From assembly GCF_963677945.1 (NCBI RefSeq), contig NZ_OY782578.1, positions 186,001-250,000 of the forward strand: DNA of 64,000 bases. Direction: 5' to 3'. The DNA is from an uncultured Bacteroides sp. (lineage in GTDB: Bacteria; Bacteroidota; Bacteroidia; Bacteroidales; Bacteroidaceae). The translations under genes were made by a program, and so were the position numbers. This document shows, piece by piece, positions 37,349 to 46,837 of the stretch. The notes below the pieces were generated by a model. It was not told the origin of the DNA, did not search any database, and saw nothing but the letters and a program-made list of their open reading frames with translations. Position 1 is the stretch's first letter. Each line of letters opens with the position of its first letter.

Positions 37349-38650
37349 ATGAAAAAAGACAAACTGCTGAAAAGGTGTATTGTTTTAGTAATAGGGTTAT
37401 TTATTATGGCTATCGGGGTAGCTTTATCCATAAAGGCCAATCTGGGAACATCGCCGGTATCTTGCGTACCGTACGTTTATAGTTTAGGTTTTCCAATGAC
37501 AGTAGGGCTATTATCAATCATAGTCAATGTATTAATGATCCTATTGCAAATTGTATTACTAAGAAAAGAGTATCAACTCATACAGCTCGTACAACTACCT
37601 GTAGCTCTTATCTTTGGGTTCTTCATCGACTTCGCCATGTTTCTGTTATCAGGTCTTCAAACATCAAATTATATCTACCAATGGACACTTTGCTTGCTAA
37701 GTTGTGTGATCATTGCATTTGGTGTATTTCTTGAAGTAAAAGCCAACGTTACATATCTTGCCGGAGAAGGATTATCAATTGCAATTTCCAAAGCTTTCAA
37801 CAAAGAATTCGGTAAAGCCAAGGTAGGTGTTGATGCTTCTTTAGTTATCATTGGAGTTGCTAGTTCTTTTATTCTGCTACACAGATTGGAAGGTATACGC
37901 GAAGGAACCATTGCTGCAGCTCTGTTAGTAGGTACCATTGCACGATTCTATAATAAGAATTTTAAATTTATTGATTCGTTAGTCTACATTGATAAAAAAG
38001 AAGTCAGCGAACAAGTCAGTATAGTTAGTCAGGAAAAGAAGATTGTTATTACCATTGCACGTGAGTTTGGTAGTGGCGGTCATGAAATTGGAGAGATCAT
38101 AGCTAAAGAGTTGGGCATATCTTTCTACGATACAAAATTAATTGATTTGTCTGCAACAGAAAGCGGTTTAACGCCAGAGTATGTAAAAGAACACGAACAG
38201 AAGTTAGCCAACAACTTATTATTCGATCTTTACGAACAGAACTATGCTTACGTAAATGAAGAAATGCCACCGCTCGATACCTTATTTATGGTTCAGAGCA
38301 AAGTTATCAGAGATATCTGCGAAAAAGAATCATGTGTTATTGTTGGTCGTTGCGCCGATTACGTTTTAAAGAATAATCCAGACTGCTTCAATATCTTTAT
38401 TCATGCTGATAAGAAATTCAGAATTGAGCGCATTATCAAAGAATACGGTATTGCTGCCGATATGGCAGAGAAAGAACTGGAAAGAAAAGACAGAGACAGA
38501 ACAAATTATTGCAAACACTACACTCACCGAACCTGGGGAATGGCAAGCAATTACAACTTAACGATTGATAGTTCTATATTTGGTCCGGAAAAATCTGCTG
38601 CGTTAATTATTGATGCTTTAAATAAAAACCTAAAGGTTTATAACGAATAA
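37349..38650 (+). CDS. YczE-like membrane domain fused to cytidylate-kinase-like domain
   Basis: 433 residues in two parts. Residues 1-205 form about five membrane helices with the YczE/DUF6198-like start IMAIGVALSIKANLGTSPVS and GEGLSIAISKAFNKEFGKAK. Residues 225-430 resemble the cytidylate kinase-like family: phosphate-binding AREFGSGGHEIGEIIA (about 234-249), SCVIVGRCADYVL, and a lid-like ERKDRDRTNYCKHYT. Such soluble domains are usually free-standing. Nucleotide phosphorylation is inferred from fold only; the membrane part may be a transporter or sensor. Preceded by AGGAGG, and not clearly in an operon. Confidence 0.85.
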   Translation: MKKDKLLKRCIVLVIGLFIMAIGVALSIKANLGTSPVSCVPYVYSLGFPMTVGLLSIIVNVLMILLQIVLLRKEYQLIQLVQLPVALIFGFFIDFAMFLLSGLQTSNYIYQWTLCLLSCVIIAFGVFLEVKANVTYLAGEGLSIAISKAFNKEFGKAKVGVDASLVIIGVASSFILLHRLEGIREGTIAAALLVGTIARFYNKNFKFIDSLVYIDKKEVSEQVSIVSQEKKIVITIAREFGSGGHEIGEIIAKELGISFYDTKLIDLSATESGLTPEYVKEHEQKLANNLLFDLYEQNYAYVNEEMPPLDTLFMVQSKVIRDICEKESCVIVGRCADYVLKNNPDCFNIFIHADKKFRIERIIKEYGIAADMAEKELERKDRDRTNYCKHYTHRTWGMASNYNLTIDSSIFGPEKSAALIIDALNKNLKVYNE

Positions 38651-38671
38651 AGTTATTTATCTTTATTTCAA

Positions 38672-38974
38672 AGATCATTATTCCCAAGATACAAATCAAG
38701 TGCTAGATTGCTAGATCACTGTTAGATTAATTTAGATTGATCTAGCACCACTATTTTATTTACAATGCGTTAAACTGTCACTGCAACTTCTAGATTGTTC
38801 TAGCAAAATTAATTTTTTTGTAGTGTTTTGCTTTTTAGTTATTAATGTCTCCGAATTAGAGGTATGGCGATAATCTCATTTTCTCTATAAGTCATTTTTT
38901 ATTTATTAGTAATAACATACTGTATTCTTGTACAAGAATAAACAAATCATTATAGTATTATTTCATAAGCAAAA
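38672..38974. other. Intergenic stretch with repeat A copy 2 and a palindrome
   Basis: Gene-free. Contains repeat A copy 2 (listed) and the 18 bp perfect palindrome TATTCTTGTACAAGAATA at 38930-38947, related to the cluster at 11.6 kb. Nothing else recognised. Confidence 0.6.
38699..38810 (-). repeat. Intergenic repeat A, copy 2
   Basis: CTAG-rich element in opposite orientation to copy 1 (11288-11392). Its reverse complement carries the same landmarks in the same order: GCATTGTAAATAA, GTGCTAGATCA, and ATCTAGCAATCTAGC. The ends of the element can pair within themselves (TGCTAGATTGCTAGATCA with TTGATCTAGCA). The best-conserved blocks are near identical, but the spacers have diverged. Confidence 0.75.
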
Positions 38975-39017
38975 CCGTAGCTCTGCAATTTTCAGGTAGA
39001 AAATTGCAGAGCTACGG
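38975..39017. terminator. Perfect 19 bp hairpin between the YczE-kinase gene and GH97 gene
   Basis: CCGTAGCTCTGCAATTTTC (38975-38993) and its exact complement (38999-39017) enclose AGGTA. On the minus strand it is followed by TTTTGC, so it may end the GH97 transcript, 110 bases past that stop codon. The plus side lacks a T tract. Confidence 0.6.
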
Positions 39018-39127
39018 CTATTTATATCCAATAAGTATTAACTAATTAACCTTGATTAGTTCTTTAAAGAGAACCCAGTTCAATCAAGACCCCGAACAGG
39101 GCGTAATGATGATCCGAGGAGTGTACT

Positions 39128-41095
39128 TTAAAGTGAATCCAACTCTATCAATGCTCCTCCATTTGTTGGAATAGTGAGCTTCATAGGTTTCTTCGGATCA
39201 ATATTAAGTTCACTGCAATTACCTTCTAACTTGGCATTATCGTTATACAATATGGCTTTTGTGCCAACATTTAGTCCCACCAAGCTGATATTAATAACCT
39301 TAGTTTTCTTTTCAGCATTAATTGCAGCAACGTACCATTTATTAGCATGACGACGAGCCAATATAACATACTTTCCGGGATAACCATCAATAAACTTTGT
39401 TTCATCCCATGTAGTAGGAACTTTTTTCATGAACTCAATCGCCCAGGCTGGTGCATCAATCAGATTATTGGGAGCCAAAGCAAAATTCTGCACAGAGCTT
39501 TGGAAAAGTACAGCTGTTGCCAATTCAAAAACATCAGAAGTACGTCTGGTATTACCTCGTTTATCGTTGCTATTCTCTCTATTATAGTAGCGATTCAGTG
39601 TAGATCCACCAAATTCCATAGATGCCACAGCATTGCGAATAAAAGGATGAAGGCATGCGCTGAATGCTTCTTTATCATTGCGTTCCTGAGAAAAGTTAAG
39701 ATTCTCGCTGGCTAACACAGCTTCACTGGATATAAAGTTTGGATACATGCGTTCCCATCCTCTAGGTAAGGTACAACCATGAAAAACAATACCCAGTCCA
39801 TAATCATTAGCGTCTGACAGGATATCTTCATAAAGTTGCATCATCATTTGTTTATCACCTCCGAAGAAATCAATCTTTAGTCCCTTGATACCAATTTTAT
39901 GCAACCACTTCATCTCTTTCTTGCGGGCAATGATGTTGCCCATTATTCCACGAGGTCCTTGTGGAGCATCGTTCCAATATCCATTAGAGTTGTACCAAAG
40001 AAAGACTCCTACTCCCTTGGAAGCAGCATATTTAACAAGCTCTTCCATCTTTTCATAACCAATATTCTTGTCCCACAATGCATCTATCAGAATAAACTCA
40101 TAACCCATGGTAGAAGCAAAATCAATATACTGTTTCTGGTCGTCATAATTCATACTTCTGTCCATCCACATAATCCAGCTCCAGGTACCACGACCATATT
40201 CATATTTTTTAGTCGCTTCATAAAGTGGCTTCACTACATCTAAAGAAACAGTTGTTTCCGCAATCGGAGCCAGAGTTTCACCTACAGTGATAGTTCTCCA
40301 GGGAGTTTCTCCAGGCATGGAAATAGCCGGAGCCGAAGTGCCGTTTCCATTACATTCCCCTGCATGAGGGAAAGCAATAGTATAAGTCGTAGTTCCATCT
40401 TTATGATCTTTCAAATGGCTTCCGCAATAAGCACTGGTAACACCTGTTTCTGAAAGTAAAGCCCAACCATCTTCACCTATACGGAAAAAGCAAGGGAAGG
40501 TGTATCCCTGACCGGTTTTACTCTTGTTTGACAAAGGAGCATCTGCTTCGTAATCGGTTTCGTAGCTAGGATATGTTCGCGCAAAACCACCCATCGGCAG
40601 AACCTGCGGACAAAGAAAGCTTGTTGCCTTCTCCGGAATATTAAAACCTGTAGTTTCCTCGTTAATAACACAGCTTAGATTATCGCCACAAGGGTAAAGT
40701 TTATATTTAAAAGCCACATCATTATTGCTAACACGAAATATTACATCTATCTTATGCTTATCTTTATTAACAAATGAACAAGTTAATTCATTAGCCACAT
40801 AGTGAATCTTACTCTTTTTAGTGGTCTTCAATTCATAATTTTCATCAATAGAAGAACTGGTATTTTCCTTCATTACCATTTCCTGACTAAAGTCGCCCAC
40901 ATTGGTTTTCATGCCAAGAGGTGATAACTCAATGAATTTTTTCTGATTATAACTAACCGAATAGGCTGGCTTACCATCCTGATCAGTGATTGTAACCTGA
41001 AGCTTGCCATCAGGTCCACTAACTTTCACATCCTTTGCCTGAACATTAAATATTCCCATTGCCAGCAAAGACAAAATCAATAATTTTTTTCTCAT
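39128..41095 (-). CDS. Glycoside hydrolase family 97 alpha-glycosidase
   Basis: 655-residue periplasmic enzyme with signal peptide 1-20 (KLLILSLLAMGIFNVQA). N-terminal beta-supersandwich about 25-280, central (beta/alpha)8 barrel about 290-560 and a C-terminal beta domain, the GH97 layout of SusB. Barrel motifs include YEFILIDALWDKNIGYE, VGVFLWYNSNGYW, GLKIDFFGGDKQMM and SSEAVLASENLNF. The Asp in KIDFF at the nucleophile position is what retaining (alpha-galactosidase-type) members have, but the assignment is from memory. Last gene of a three-gene run with a CXXCH lipoprotein and a DUF6057-type protein. Confidence 0.92.
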   Translation of the reverse strand: MRKKLLILSLLAMGIFNVQAKDVKVSGPDGKLQVTITDQDGKPAYSVSYNQKKFIELSPLGMKTNVGDFSQEMVMKENTSSSIDENYELKTTKKSKIHYVANELTCSFVNKDKHKIDVIFRVSNNDVAFKYKLYPCGDNLSCVINEETTGFNIPEKATSFLCPQVLPMGGFARTYPSYETDYEADAPLSNKSKTGQGYTFPCFFRIGEDGWALLSETGVTSAYCGSHLKDHKDGTTTYTIAFPHAGECNGNGTSAPAISMPGETPWRTITVGETLAPIAETTVSLDVVKPLYEATKKYEYGRGTWSWIMWMDRSMNYDDQKQYIDFASTMGYEFILIDALWDKNIGYEKMEELVKYAASKGVGVFLWYNSNGYWNDAPQGPRGIMGNIIARKKEMKWLHKIGIKGLKIDFFGGDKQMMMQLYEDILSDANDYGLGIVFHGCTLPRGWERMYPNFISSEAVLASENLNFSQERNDKEAFSACLHPFIRNAVASMEFGGSTLNRYYNRENSNDKRGNTRRTSDVFELATAVLFQSSVQNFALAPNNLIDAPAWAIEFMKKVPTTWDETKFIDGYPGKYVILARRHANKWYVAAINAEKKTKVINISLVGLNVGTKAILYNDNAKLEGNCSELNIDPKKPMKLTIPTNGGALIELDSL

Positions 41096-41128
41096 AAAAA
41101 GACTATTTACATATATTATCAGCTTCGT

Positions 41129-42580
41129 CTAATGAAACTTTTCAGCATTCTGATTTTCATAGACATTTTCTATATCCTTCGGTCCGAATGACACCGGACT
41201 CTTAGATAAATCCGGTATATTATAAGATTTCAACGTTAAATCGTAATGAGTGGGATCTTTCTGAGGCAACACGAAAGGTTTGTAAGTCTTCCCCGTTCTA
41301 TCAATGTAGCAGAAATAGGGTTTGCCATACTGACCATCACCACGCTTACTGGCAAAAACAAACCAGCGACTATTGGATGACCATGAATGGTATGTATCCG
41401 AGCGATTGGAATTTACAGTTTTCAGGTTATCAACTTTCCCGGTTCTCAAATCCATTAACTGCAAATCCGCCTCACGATGCCAAATAGGGAAAGTACCATA
41501 ATCGGCAACAGTATAAAGAAGATATTTCCCGTCGGGAGAAGCTTTAAGGTGACAGGCTGATTTGCCTGTTAAGCGAGCATTCCACAACGTATCTACACTA
41601 TTACCCAACTCTCCTTTCTTCGCATCAAAAGAAATTCTACAGATACTATACTTCATATTTTTGATATCATTCGGCAACTTAACACGTGGAGCCGAGCAAT
41701 AATAAATGTATTTACCATCAGCACTAAAAACAGGAAAAGTCTCAAATACTGTAGAATCATTCAAGAGAGGCGAAACAATCATCCGGTCCTGATCAAAATC
41801 AGCCAGTACTACATCCGAAGCTGTATCATACACTTCAAGACGTTTGCTTTCTTGTGTATGAAATGACGGAATTATAATATTGGTAGAGAATACTCCATAT
41901 CGACCGCCGGGATGAATTTCACCATAAACGCATCCGGATATCATTCCATCTACCTTTAGAGATAACTTGCGCAACTTTCCATCGCGATTAAGAATTGTGC
42001 CACCCTTTTTGCCACGTAAATGGAAAAACGAGAGATCTCCTCTCTGGCTACCATGCGTATGGCAATTCATACACGATTTATCTACTGTGTTATTATCAAT
42101 AAGCACTCTTTCATCAAATGTCTGCACATTACGTTCACATAGCTGAATAGAATTCCATACTTCATAACCAGGTTCTATCAACCGATAAGTCAGGAATCCA
42201 TCTACCGGATCGGGAGCCACATACCAGGTAAATGACTTGTAAGCCAACCACTCTCCATTCACACGAGAGGTTACCTGCACAGTCAATGTATTTCCTTTTT
42301 CTGCATCAAGAAGCTCTTTCCAATCATCCATCGAAAAACAAACTTTGCCATCTCCATACACAGTAAGCGTCTGTTTCTTTCCGGTAATTTTAACTTCTAC
42401 AGCATCTGCCCCATCTCTCATCAAAAAGTTGAGAGGGGCAATATTGTATGGTATTGCCACATCCGCATAATCAGGATATATCGGTGCTGCTTGTGCAACA
42501 CTCCTTACATTACTTGGCTTCGGTGAGCATGCAGTCAGCAGACTACAACAAAAGATTATGATATAGAATATATTTTTCAT
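41129..42580 (-). CDS. PD40/TolB-like beta-propeller lipoprotein with CXXCH motif
   Basis: 483 residues. The signal peptide ends in lipobox LLTACS, so it is a lipoprotein. An N-terminal beta domain follows, then KSCMNCHTHG near residue 173, a CXXCH pattern typical of covalent haem c attachment. The C-terminal part has WD40/PD40-like propeller repeats (FSADGKYIYYCSAPR, ASPDGKYLLYTVADYG, WSSNSRWFVFASKRGDG). Only one haem site is evident. It overlaps the upstream DUF6057-type gene by 4 bases (ATGA) and precedes GH97 by 33 bases. Function unknown; a redox or sensing role is a guess. Confidence 0.85.
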   Translation of the reverse strand: MKNIFYIIIFCCSLLTACSPKPSNVRSVAQAAPIYPDYADVAIPYNIAPLNFLMRDGADAVEVKITGKKQTLTVYGDGKVCFSMDDWKELLDAEKGNTLTVQVTSRVNGEWLAYKSFTWYVAPDPVDGFLTYRLIEPGYEVWNSIQLCERNVQTFDERVLIDNNTVDKSCMNCHTHGSQRGDLSFFHLRGKKGGTILNRDGKLRKLSLKVDGMISGCVYGEIHPGGRYGVFSTNIIIPSFHTQESKRLEVYDTASDVVLADFDQDRMIVSPLLNDSTVFETFPVFSADGKYIYYCSAPRVKLPNDIKNMKYSICRISFDAKKGELGNSVDTLWNARLTGKSACHLKASPDGKYLLYTVADYGTFPIWHREADLQLMDLRTGKVDNLKTVNSNRSDTYHSWSSNSRWFVFASKRGDGQYGKPYFCYIDRTGKTYKPFVLPQKDPTHYDLTLKSYNIPDLSKSPVSFGPKDIENVYENQNAEKFH

Positions 42581-44202
42581 TTTCTCACAAGTTCAGCGAA
42601 ATGATAATAAAACCAGTACGATTGACCATAAAAACTTTGCAGCAATGTGCCATCGCCTTGCCCCTGTTCATATTTCTTAGTATAATCAATAAAATCATCC
42701 CATATTTTGGGAGAGATTCGATAATGTTTCAACGTTTCGGCATCTGTTTGTTTACTATTAGCCAGATAGACAAGTAACGCCTGCTGATATAAAGAATTAG
42801 AAATTTCAGCTCCAGACATTGTTGGTAATTTAAACGCTGTATAATCCTCCATGAAACCCTTTACATCTTTCTGTAATAAATCAAAGCAGAAAAGATAATC
42901 CTGCGCCTTTGTATTATCCGGATGGGAAACAAGTAAACTGCGCAAAGCTGTTCGTGCATTTTCACTGCCATGCAAAGAATCGGCTGTTACTGCATATTTC
43001 CTTTTGTAATCATATACCGCGGCCACTTCTTTTGTTTGATTTTCCGGCCAACGATCTGCCGCCCACTTACTATAGCATTGAGTTTTACTCAATATACGTA
43101 AGTATTTCTTAGCAGCTTCATTATCACCTGTTATCAGATTTATTTCAGCCAACCGCCTTAACATTCGGGCACTACGATGGTTAGGAGAGAATATTTCGCC
43201 TAATATTGCAGAGTGTTCTGCCATAGTCATTTCGCCCACCTGATACCACACCTCGTTACTGAAGAATATATGGAGAAAAGGTGTATCCGGCCCTAAATTA
43301 AAAATCAAACCATGACTAACCGGCTGGTAGAAGTTCATTAGTTTATCGGGCATTTGTCCCAGCATACAGTTTGCCAGGTTATAGTAATAAGAAACAGCTT
43401 CGTTCTTCATTCCACTTTCCTGCACCATTTTTACAACCTTATTATAATGTCCGAAGTAAAATTCACAATCCATTGCCAGCAGTTTTTCTATATCCATTCG
43501 AGGATAAGCCACCATGTTTCTTGAAGGATAAGTATATGCCTGCTCTTTGGTTAACAAATAAGCGGGGCGTAATATAAGAGGAATAACAGCAGCCTCAACA
43601 AGTATAACAACAACGGGCACCCAATTTTTCTGTTTCAAAGCCCAAATCAACATCAGCAATCCTTCAATCCATGCACCATAACCAAACAGCCAATAGCCGA
43701 TAAACAACCAAATAATAACAAACAACAAGTTCAGCCAGCGATTTTTTAAGATACTTTTGGCAGCCAATGCATATAATAAAAACATTCCTATTCCACCTAT
43801 CAGTGCTATCGTTGAAGAGGTAAGATAGTTTTGTTCGCAGTTTCGTAGCAATTCCCAAAATGCAACCACTACTCCTAGTACAAGAGATAACCAATTAGGT
43901 AAATAAATTCGTAAAGCTTTCCAGGATAACCAGTAAATGAGGGTCAGTAAGAGAGAAAGAATAGCTGCACCGCCTCCAATATAATAGAAAAACTGAGTAA
44001 GAAAATCACCTGTTATACAAGCAAGCCAGGCCGGATGCTGAAAATAAGTAGAAAGATATTCCGAAGTATAAAGAAATAATTGCGTCTGTTCCCGATAATA
44101 TAAATGATAAGGATAGAAACACTGGAAGAAAACAAAACTCCCAAGCAATACCAACAAACCTAAAAGCCAAGTAATAGCCTTTCCTAATTTACATTTCAAC
44201 AT
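42577..44202 (-). CDS. DUF6057-like membrane protein with helical C-terminal domain
   Basis: 541 residues. About six or seven membrane helices in residues 10-225, for example TWLLGLLVLLGSFVFF, GGGAAILSLLLTLIYWLSW and FVIIWLFIGYWLFGYG. A soluble alpha-helical region of TPR-like character (about 245-540) follows, with YNLANCMLG and RRLAEINLITGDNEAAKKYLR. It resembles Bacteroidales DUF6057 proteins; function unknown. ATG at 44202 is preferred over the TTG two codons earlier. It overlaps the CXXCH lipoprotein gene by 4 bases, so translation is probably coupled. A TATATTTG -7 element is at 44243-44250 (complement). Confidence 0.82.
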   Translation of the reverse strand: MLKCKLGKAITWLLGLLVLLGSFVFFQCFYPYHLYYREQTQLFLYTSEYLSTYFQHPAWLACITGDFLTQFFYYIGGGAAILSLLLTLIYWLSWKALRIYLPNWLSLVLGVVVAFWELLRNCEQNYLTSSTIALIGGIGMFLLYALAAKSILKNRWLNLLFVIIWLFIGYWLFGYGAWIEGLLMLIWALKQKNWVPVVVILVEAAVIPLILRPAYLLTKEQAYTYPSRNMVAYPRMDIEKLLAMDCEFYFGHYNKVVKMVQESGMKNEAVSYYYNLANCMLGQMPDKLMNFYQPVSHGLIFNLGPDTPFLHIFFSNEVWYQVGEMTMAEHSAILGEIFSPNHRSARMLRRLAEINLITGDNEAAKKYLRILSKTQCYSKWAADRWPENQTKEVAAVYDYKRKYAVTADSLHGSENARTALRSLLVSHPDNTKAQDYLFCFDLLQKDVKGFMEDYTAFKLPTMSGAEISNSLYQQALLVYLANSKQTDAETLKHYRISPKIWDDFIDYTKKYEQGQGDGTLLQSFYGQSYWFYYHFAELVRK

Positions 44203-44314
44203 TATCAATTCTGTTTTTCTATAGCTGCTAACAAATGAGAGGCAAATATATGAAAAAAAGGATATATTGGTTTCATTTTTATTATCTAACTTTACACTCT
44301 AAATCATTACAGCC

Positions 44315-46837
44315 ATGTCACCTTTTAAATTATATCTGTCATTACTTCTTTCAGCTTTCGGTTCTTCAATTCTTTATGCTGGCGGTCAACCTGTAAAAGT
44401 AGAAACCGGAATATCGGTTGGGCTTGCCTTGCAGAGGAAAGCAGAACTAAAGGACATACATTATTCGCTTGATTTCAATATTCCATCAAATAAAAAGGAG
44501 AATGTTACCGGCAAAGAAGTTATATCATTCAATCGTCAGGGGATATCGGATTTATTGATTGATTTCAAAGCCGAATCTTCACAAATAAAAAATGTATTGG
44601 CTAATGGTAAAAAGGTTACTTACAAATTTGAGAAGGAGCATATTATTATCTCATCTTCCAATCTAAAAAAAGGTAAGAATCAGATTCAGATTTCATTTAT
44701 TGCAGGCAACCAATCACTAAATCGCAGTGATGATTATTTATATACCTTACTGGTTCCCGAACGCGCAAGAACTGCTTTCCCTTGTTTTGATCAACCTGAC
44801 TTAAAAGCCCGATTTACGTTAAAGCTAGAAGTCCCGGCTTTGTGGAGTGCCGTTTCCAACACTTATACTCTTAATGAAAAAACAATAAAGGAACGAAAGA
44901 CTATTTTATATAATGAAACAGAATTACTTCCCACCTATCTGTTTTCATTCGTTGCTGGCAAGTTCAAGAAACATAGTTGCACGCGAGATGGACGTTGTAT
45001 AAATGCCTTTTACAGAGAGACTGATTCCAAAAAGATAGCACAACTGGATACTATTCTATCCCAAGTTTTTTCATCGATCCGTTGGATGGAAAAATATACA
45101 GGAGTACCCTACCCTTTCTCTAAATATGATATCATTATTTTGCCGGGATTCCAATATGGAGGAATGGAGCATGCAGGTGCAACTTTGTATAATGATAAAA
45201 GAATGTTTTTAAGTGAACATCCTACTCCCGACGAGGAATTGGGCCGCACAGAACTTATTGCACATGAAACTGCTCATATGTGGTTTGGAGACTTGGTTAC
45301 AATGAAATGGTTCAACGATGTGTGGACAAAAGAGGTCTTTGCCAATTATCTGGCTGCTAAAATAGTGGAGCAACAATTCCCCGACGTTAACCACAAACTG
45401 AATTTCCTGAAATCGTACCAGATCTATGCACTTGCGGAAGATCGCACCGATGGAACTCATGCAATTCAGCAACAATTGGATAATCTCCAGAATGCCGGTC
45501 TTATGTACGGCAATATCATTTACGACAAGGCTCCGGTAATGATGCGCAAAATGGAACAACAGATGGGAGCCGAGGCTTTCCAAAGAGGAATACAGAAATA
45601 CCTGAAAAAGTACGCTTTTGATAATCCTACCTGGGACGATTTAATAGATATTCTTGATAGAGAAAGTCCGCAAGCCAACTTAAAACAATTCAGCGAGGTA
45701 TGGGTCAAGCAGAAAGGGCTTCCCGAAATTTCGGCAATAATCAGCAACGACTCATTAATCATCACTCAGTATGATCCGTTTAAGAGAAATTTGTATTGGA
45801 AACAACAGTTTTCAATGGGACTGGTATATAGAAATTCTATAAAGACAGTTGAAGTAAATTTGCAAAACCATTCGGTTAGTATACCGCTAAATACTCTTCC
45901 TGATTACATTATTCCAAATTATGACGGCATGGGATATGGTAAATTTGTGGTTGATTCTGCAAGTACATCTTATCAGTTACAGAATTGGATGAATATGGCA
46001 GATGATGTTACCCGCCAAGCCGTTTTAATGAATGTTTACGAAAATTTCCTTAGCCATCGTATTTCGGCAGATTCTTGCTGTTCTTCATTGTTGCAGGGGC
46101 TCAAAAAGGAAAAGAATGCACTGATTGCTTCAAGCATCTGCAACTATCTATCTTCTGTTTGTATGGAAATGAAGGGTGAATCACGTTCTTTGGCAGAGAA
46201 ACAAATGCTGGAGATCGGTCAGAATCATTCCATAACTTCTTGTCGCCAACAGTTACTCCGCTCTGTTATTAATCTGGCAACAGATTCTACAGTAGTTGAG
46301 GCTCTTTACAACCTTTGGAAAGACAAGAGTAATAAACTGCTCAATGAAAACGATTATATGACGTTTGCTTATCAGCTGGCCATTAACAGGCCACAGCAAT
46401 ACAAAGAGATACTTGCCTTGCAGCGTAGTCGTATAACCGATCCGGACCGTCTGCGTGAGTTCGATTATATAAGTCGTGGTTGCACCCCCGACAAAGAAGA
46501 GCAAGAAAACCTTTTCCGGTCACTTCTTCAGAAAGAAAACCGGAGAGTTGAACCATGGGCACTCAAGTTATTGGCTTTACTGAACCACCCCTTGCGGGAA
46601 TCTTTCTCCAACGCATATATAACACAGGGACTAGAGATTCTACAGGAAATTCAGCGGACTGGCGATATCTTCTTCCCTAAAAACTGGGCTGTAGCTTTGT
46701 TGTCCGGTCATAGAAGCAGGGATGCACGTAATCAGGTGAATGCTTTCTTTACTAATCATCCTGATTATCCCTTATTCCTGAAAAATAAGATACTTCAGGC
46801 AGCTTTCGTATTATTTAATTCGGAGAATAATGATTAA
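44315..46837 (+). CDS. M1-family metallopeptidase (aminopeptidase N type)
   Basis: 840 residues with signal peptide (LYLSLLLSAFGSSILYAGG). N-terminal beta domain about 45-220. The catalytic domain has the exopeptidase motif YGGMEHAGATLY (GGMEH in place of GAMEN) near residue 290 and the zinc site HETAHMWFGDLVTMKWFNDVW with downstream Glu in TKEVFANYLAAK near 315-345. A helical C-terminal domain completes it. It releases N-terminal amino acids from peptides, presumably in the periplasm. The GAMEN change may alter specificity. Ends 4 bases into the convergent M23 gene. Confidence 0.93.
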   Translation: MSPFKLYLSLLLSAFGSSILYAGGQPVKVETGISVGLALQRKAELKDIHYSLDFNIPSNKKENVTGKEVISFNRQGISDLLIDFKAESSQIKNVLANGKKVTYKFEKEHIIISSSNLKKGKNQIQISFIAGNQSLNRSDDYLYTLLVPERARTAFPCFDQPDLKARFTLKLEVPALWSAVSNTYTLNEKTIKERKTILYNETELLPTYLFSFVAGKFKKHSCTRDGRCINAFYRETDSKKIAQLDTILSQVFSSIRWMEKYTGVPYPFSKYDIIILPGFQYGGMEHAGATLYNDKRMFLSEHPTPDEELGRTELIAHETAHMWFGDLVTMKWFNDVWTKEVFANYLAAKIVEQQFPDVNHKLNFLKSYQIYALAEDRTDGTHAIQQQLDNLQNAGLMYGNIIYDKAPVMMRKMEQQMGAEAFQRGIQKYLKKYAFDNPTWDDLIDILDRESPQANLKQFSEVWVKQKGLPEISAIISNDSLIITQYDPFKRNLYWKQQFSMGLVYRNSIKTVEVNLQNHSVSIPLNTLPDYIIPNYDGMGYGKFVVDSASTSYQLQNWMNMADDVTRQAVLMNVYENFLSHRISADSCCSSLLQGLKKEKNALIASSICNYLSSVCMEMKGESRSLAEKQMLEIGQNHSITSCRQQLLRSVINLATDSTVVEALYNLWKDKSNKLLNENDYMTFAYQLAINRPQQYKEILALQRSRITDPDRLREFDYISRGCTPDKEEQENLFRSLLQKENRRVEPWALKLLALLNHPLRESFSNAYITQGLEILQEIQRTGDIFFPKNWAVALLSGHRSRDARNQVNAFFTNHPDYPLFLKNKILQAAFVLFNSENND

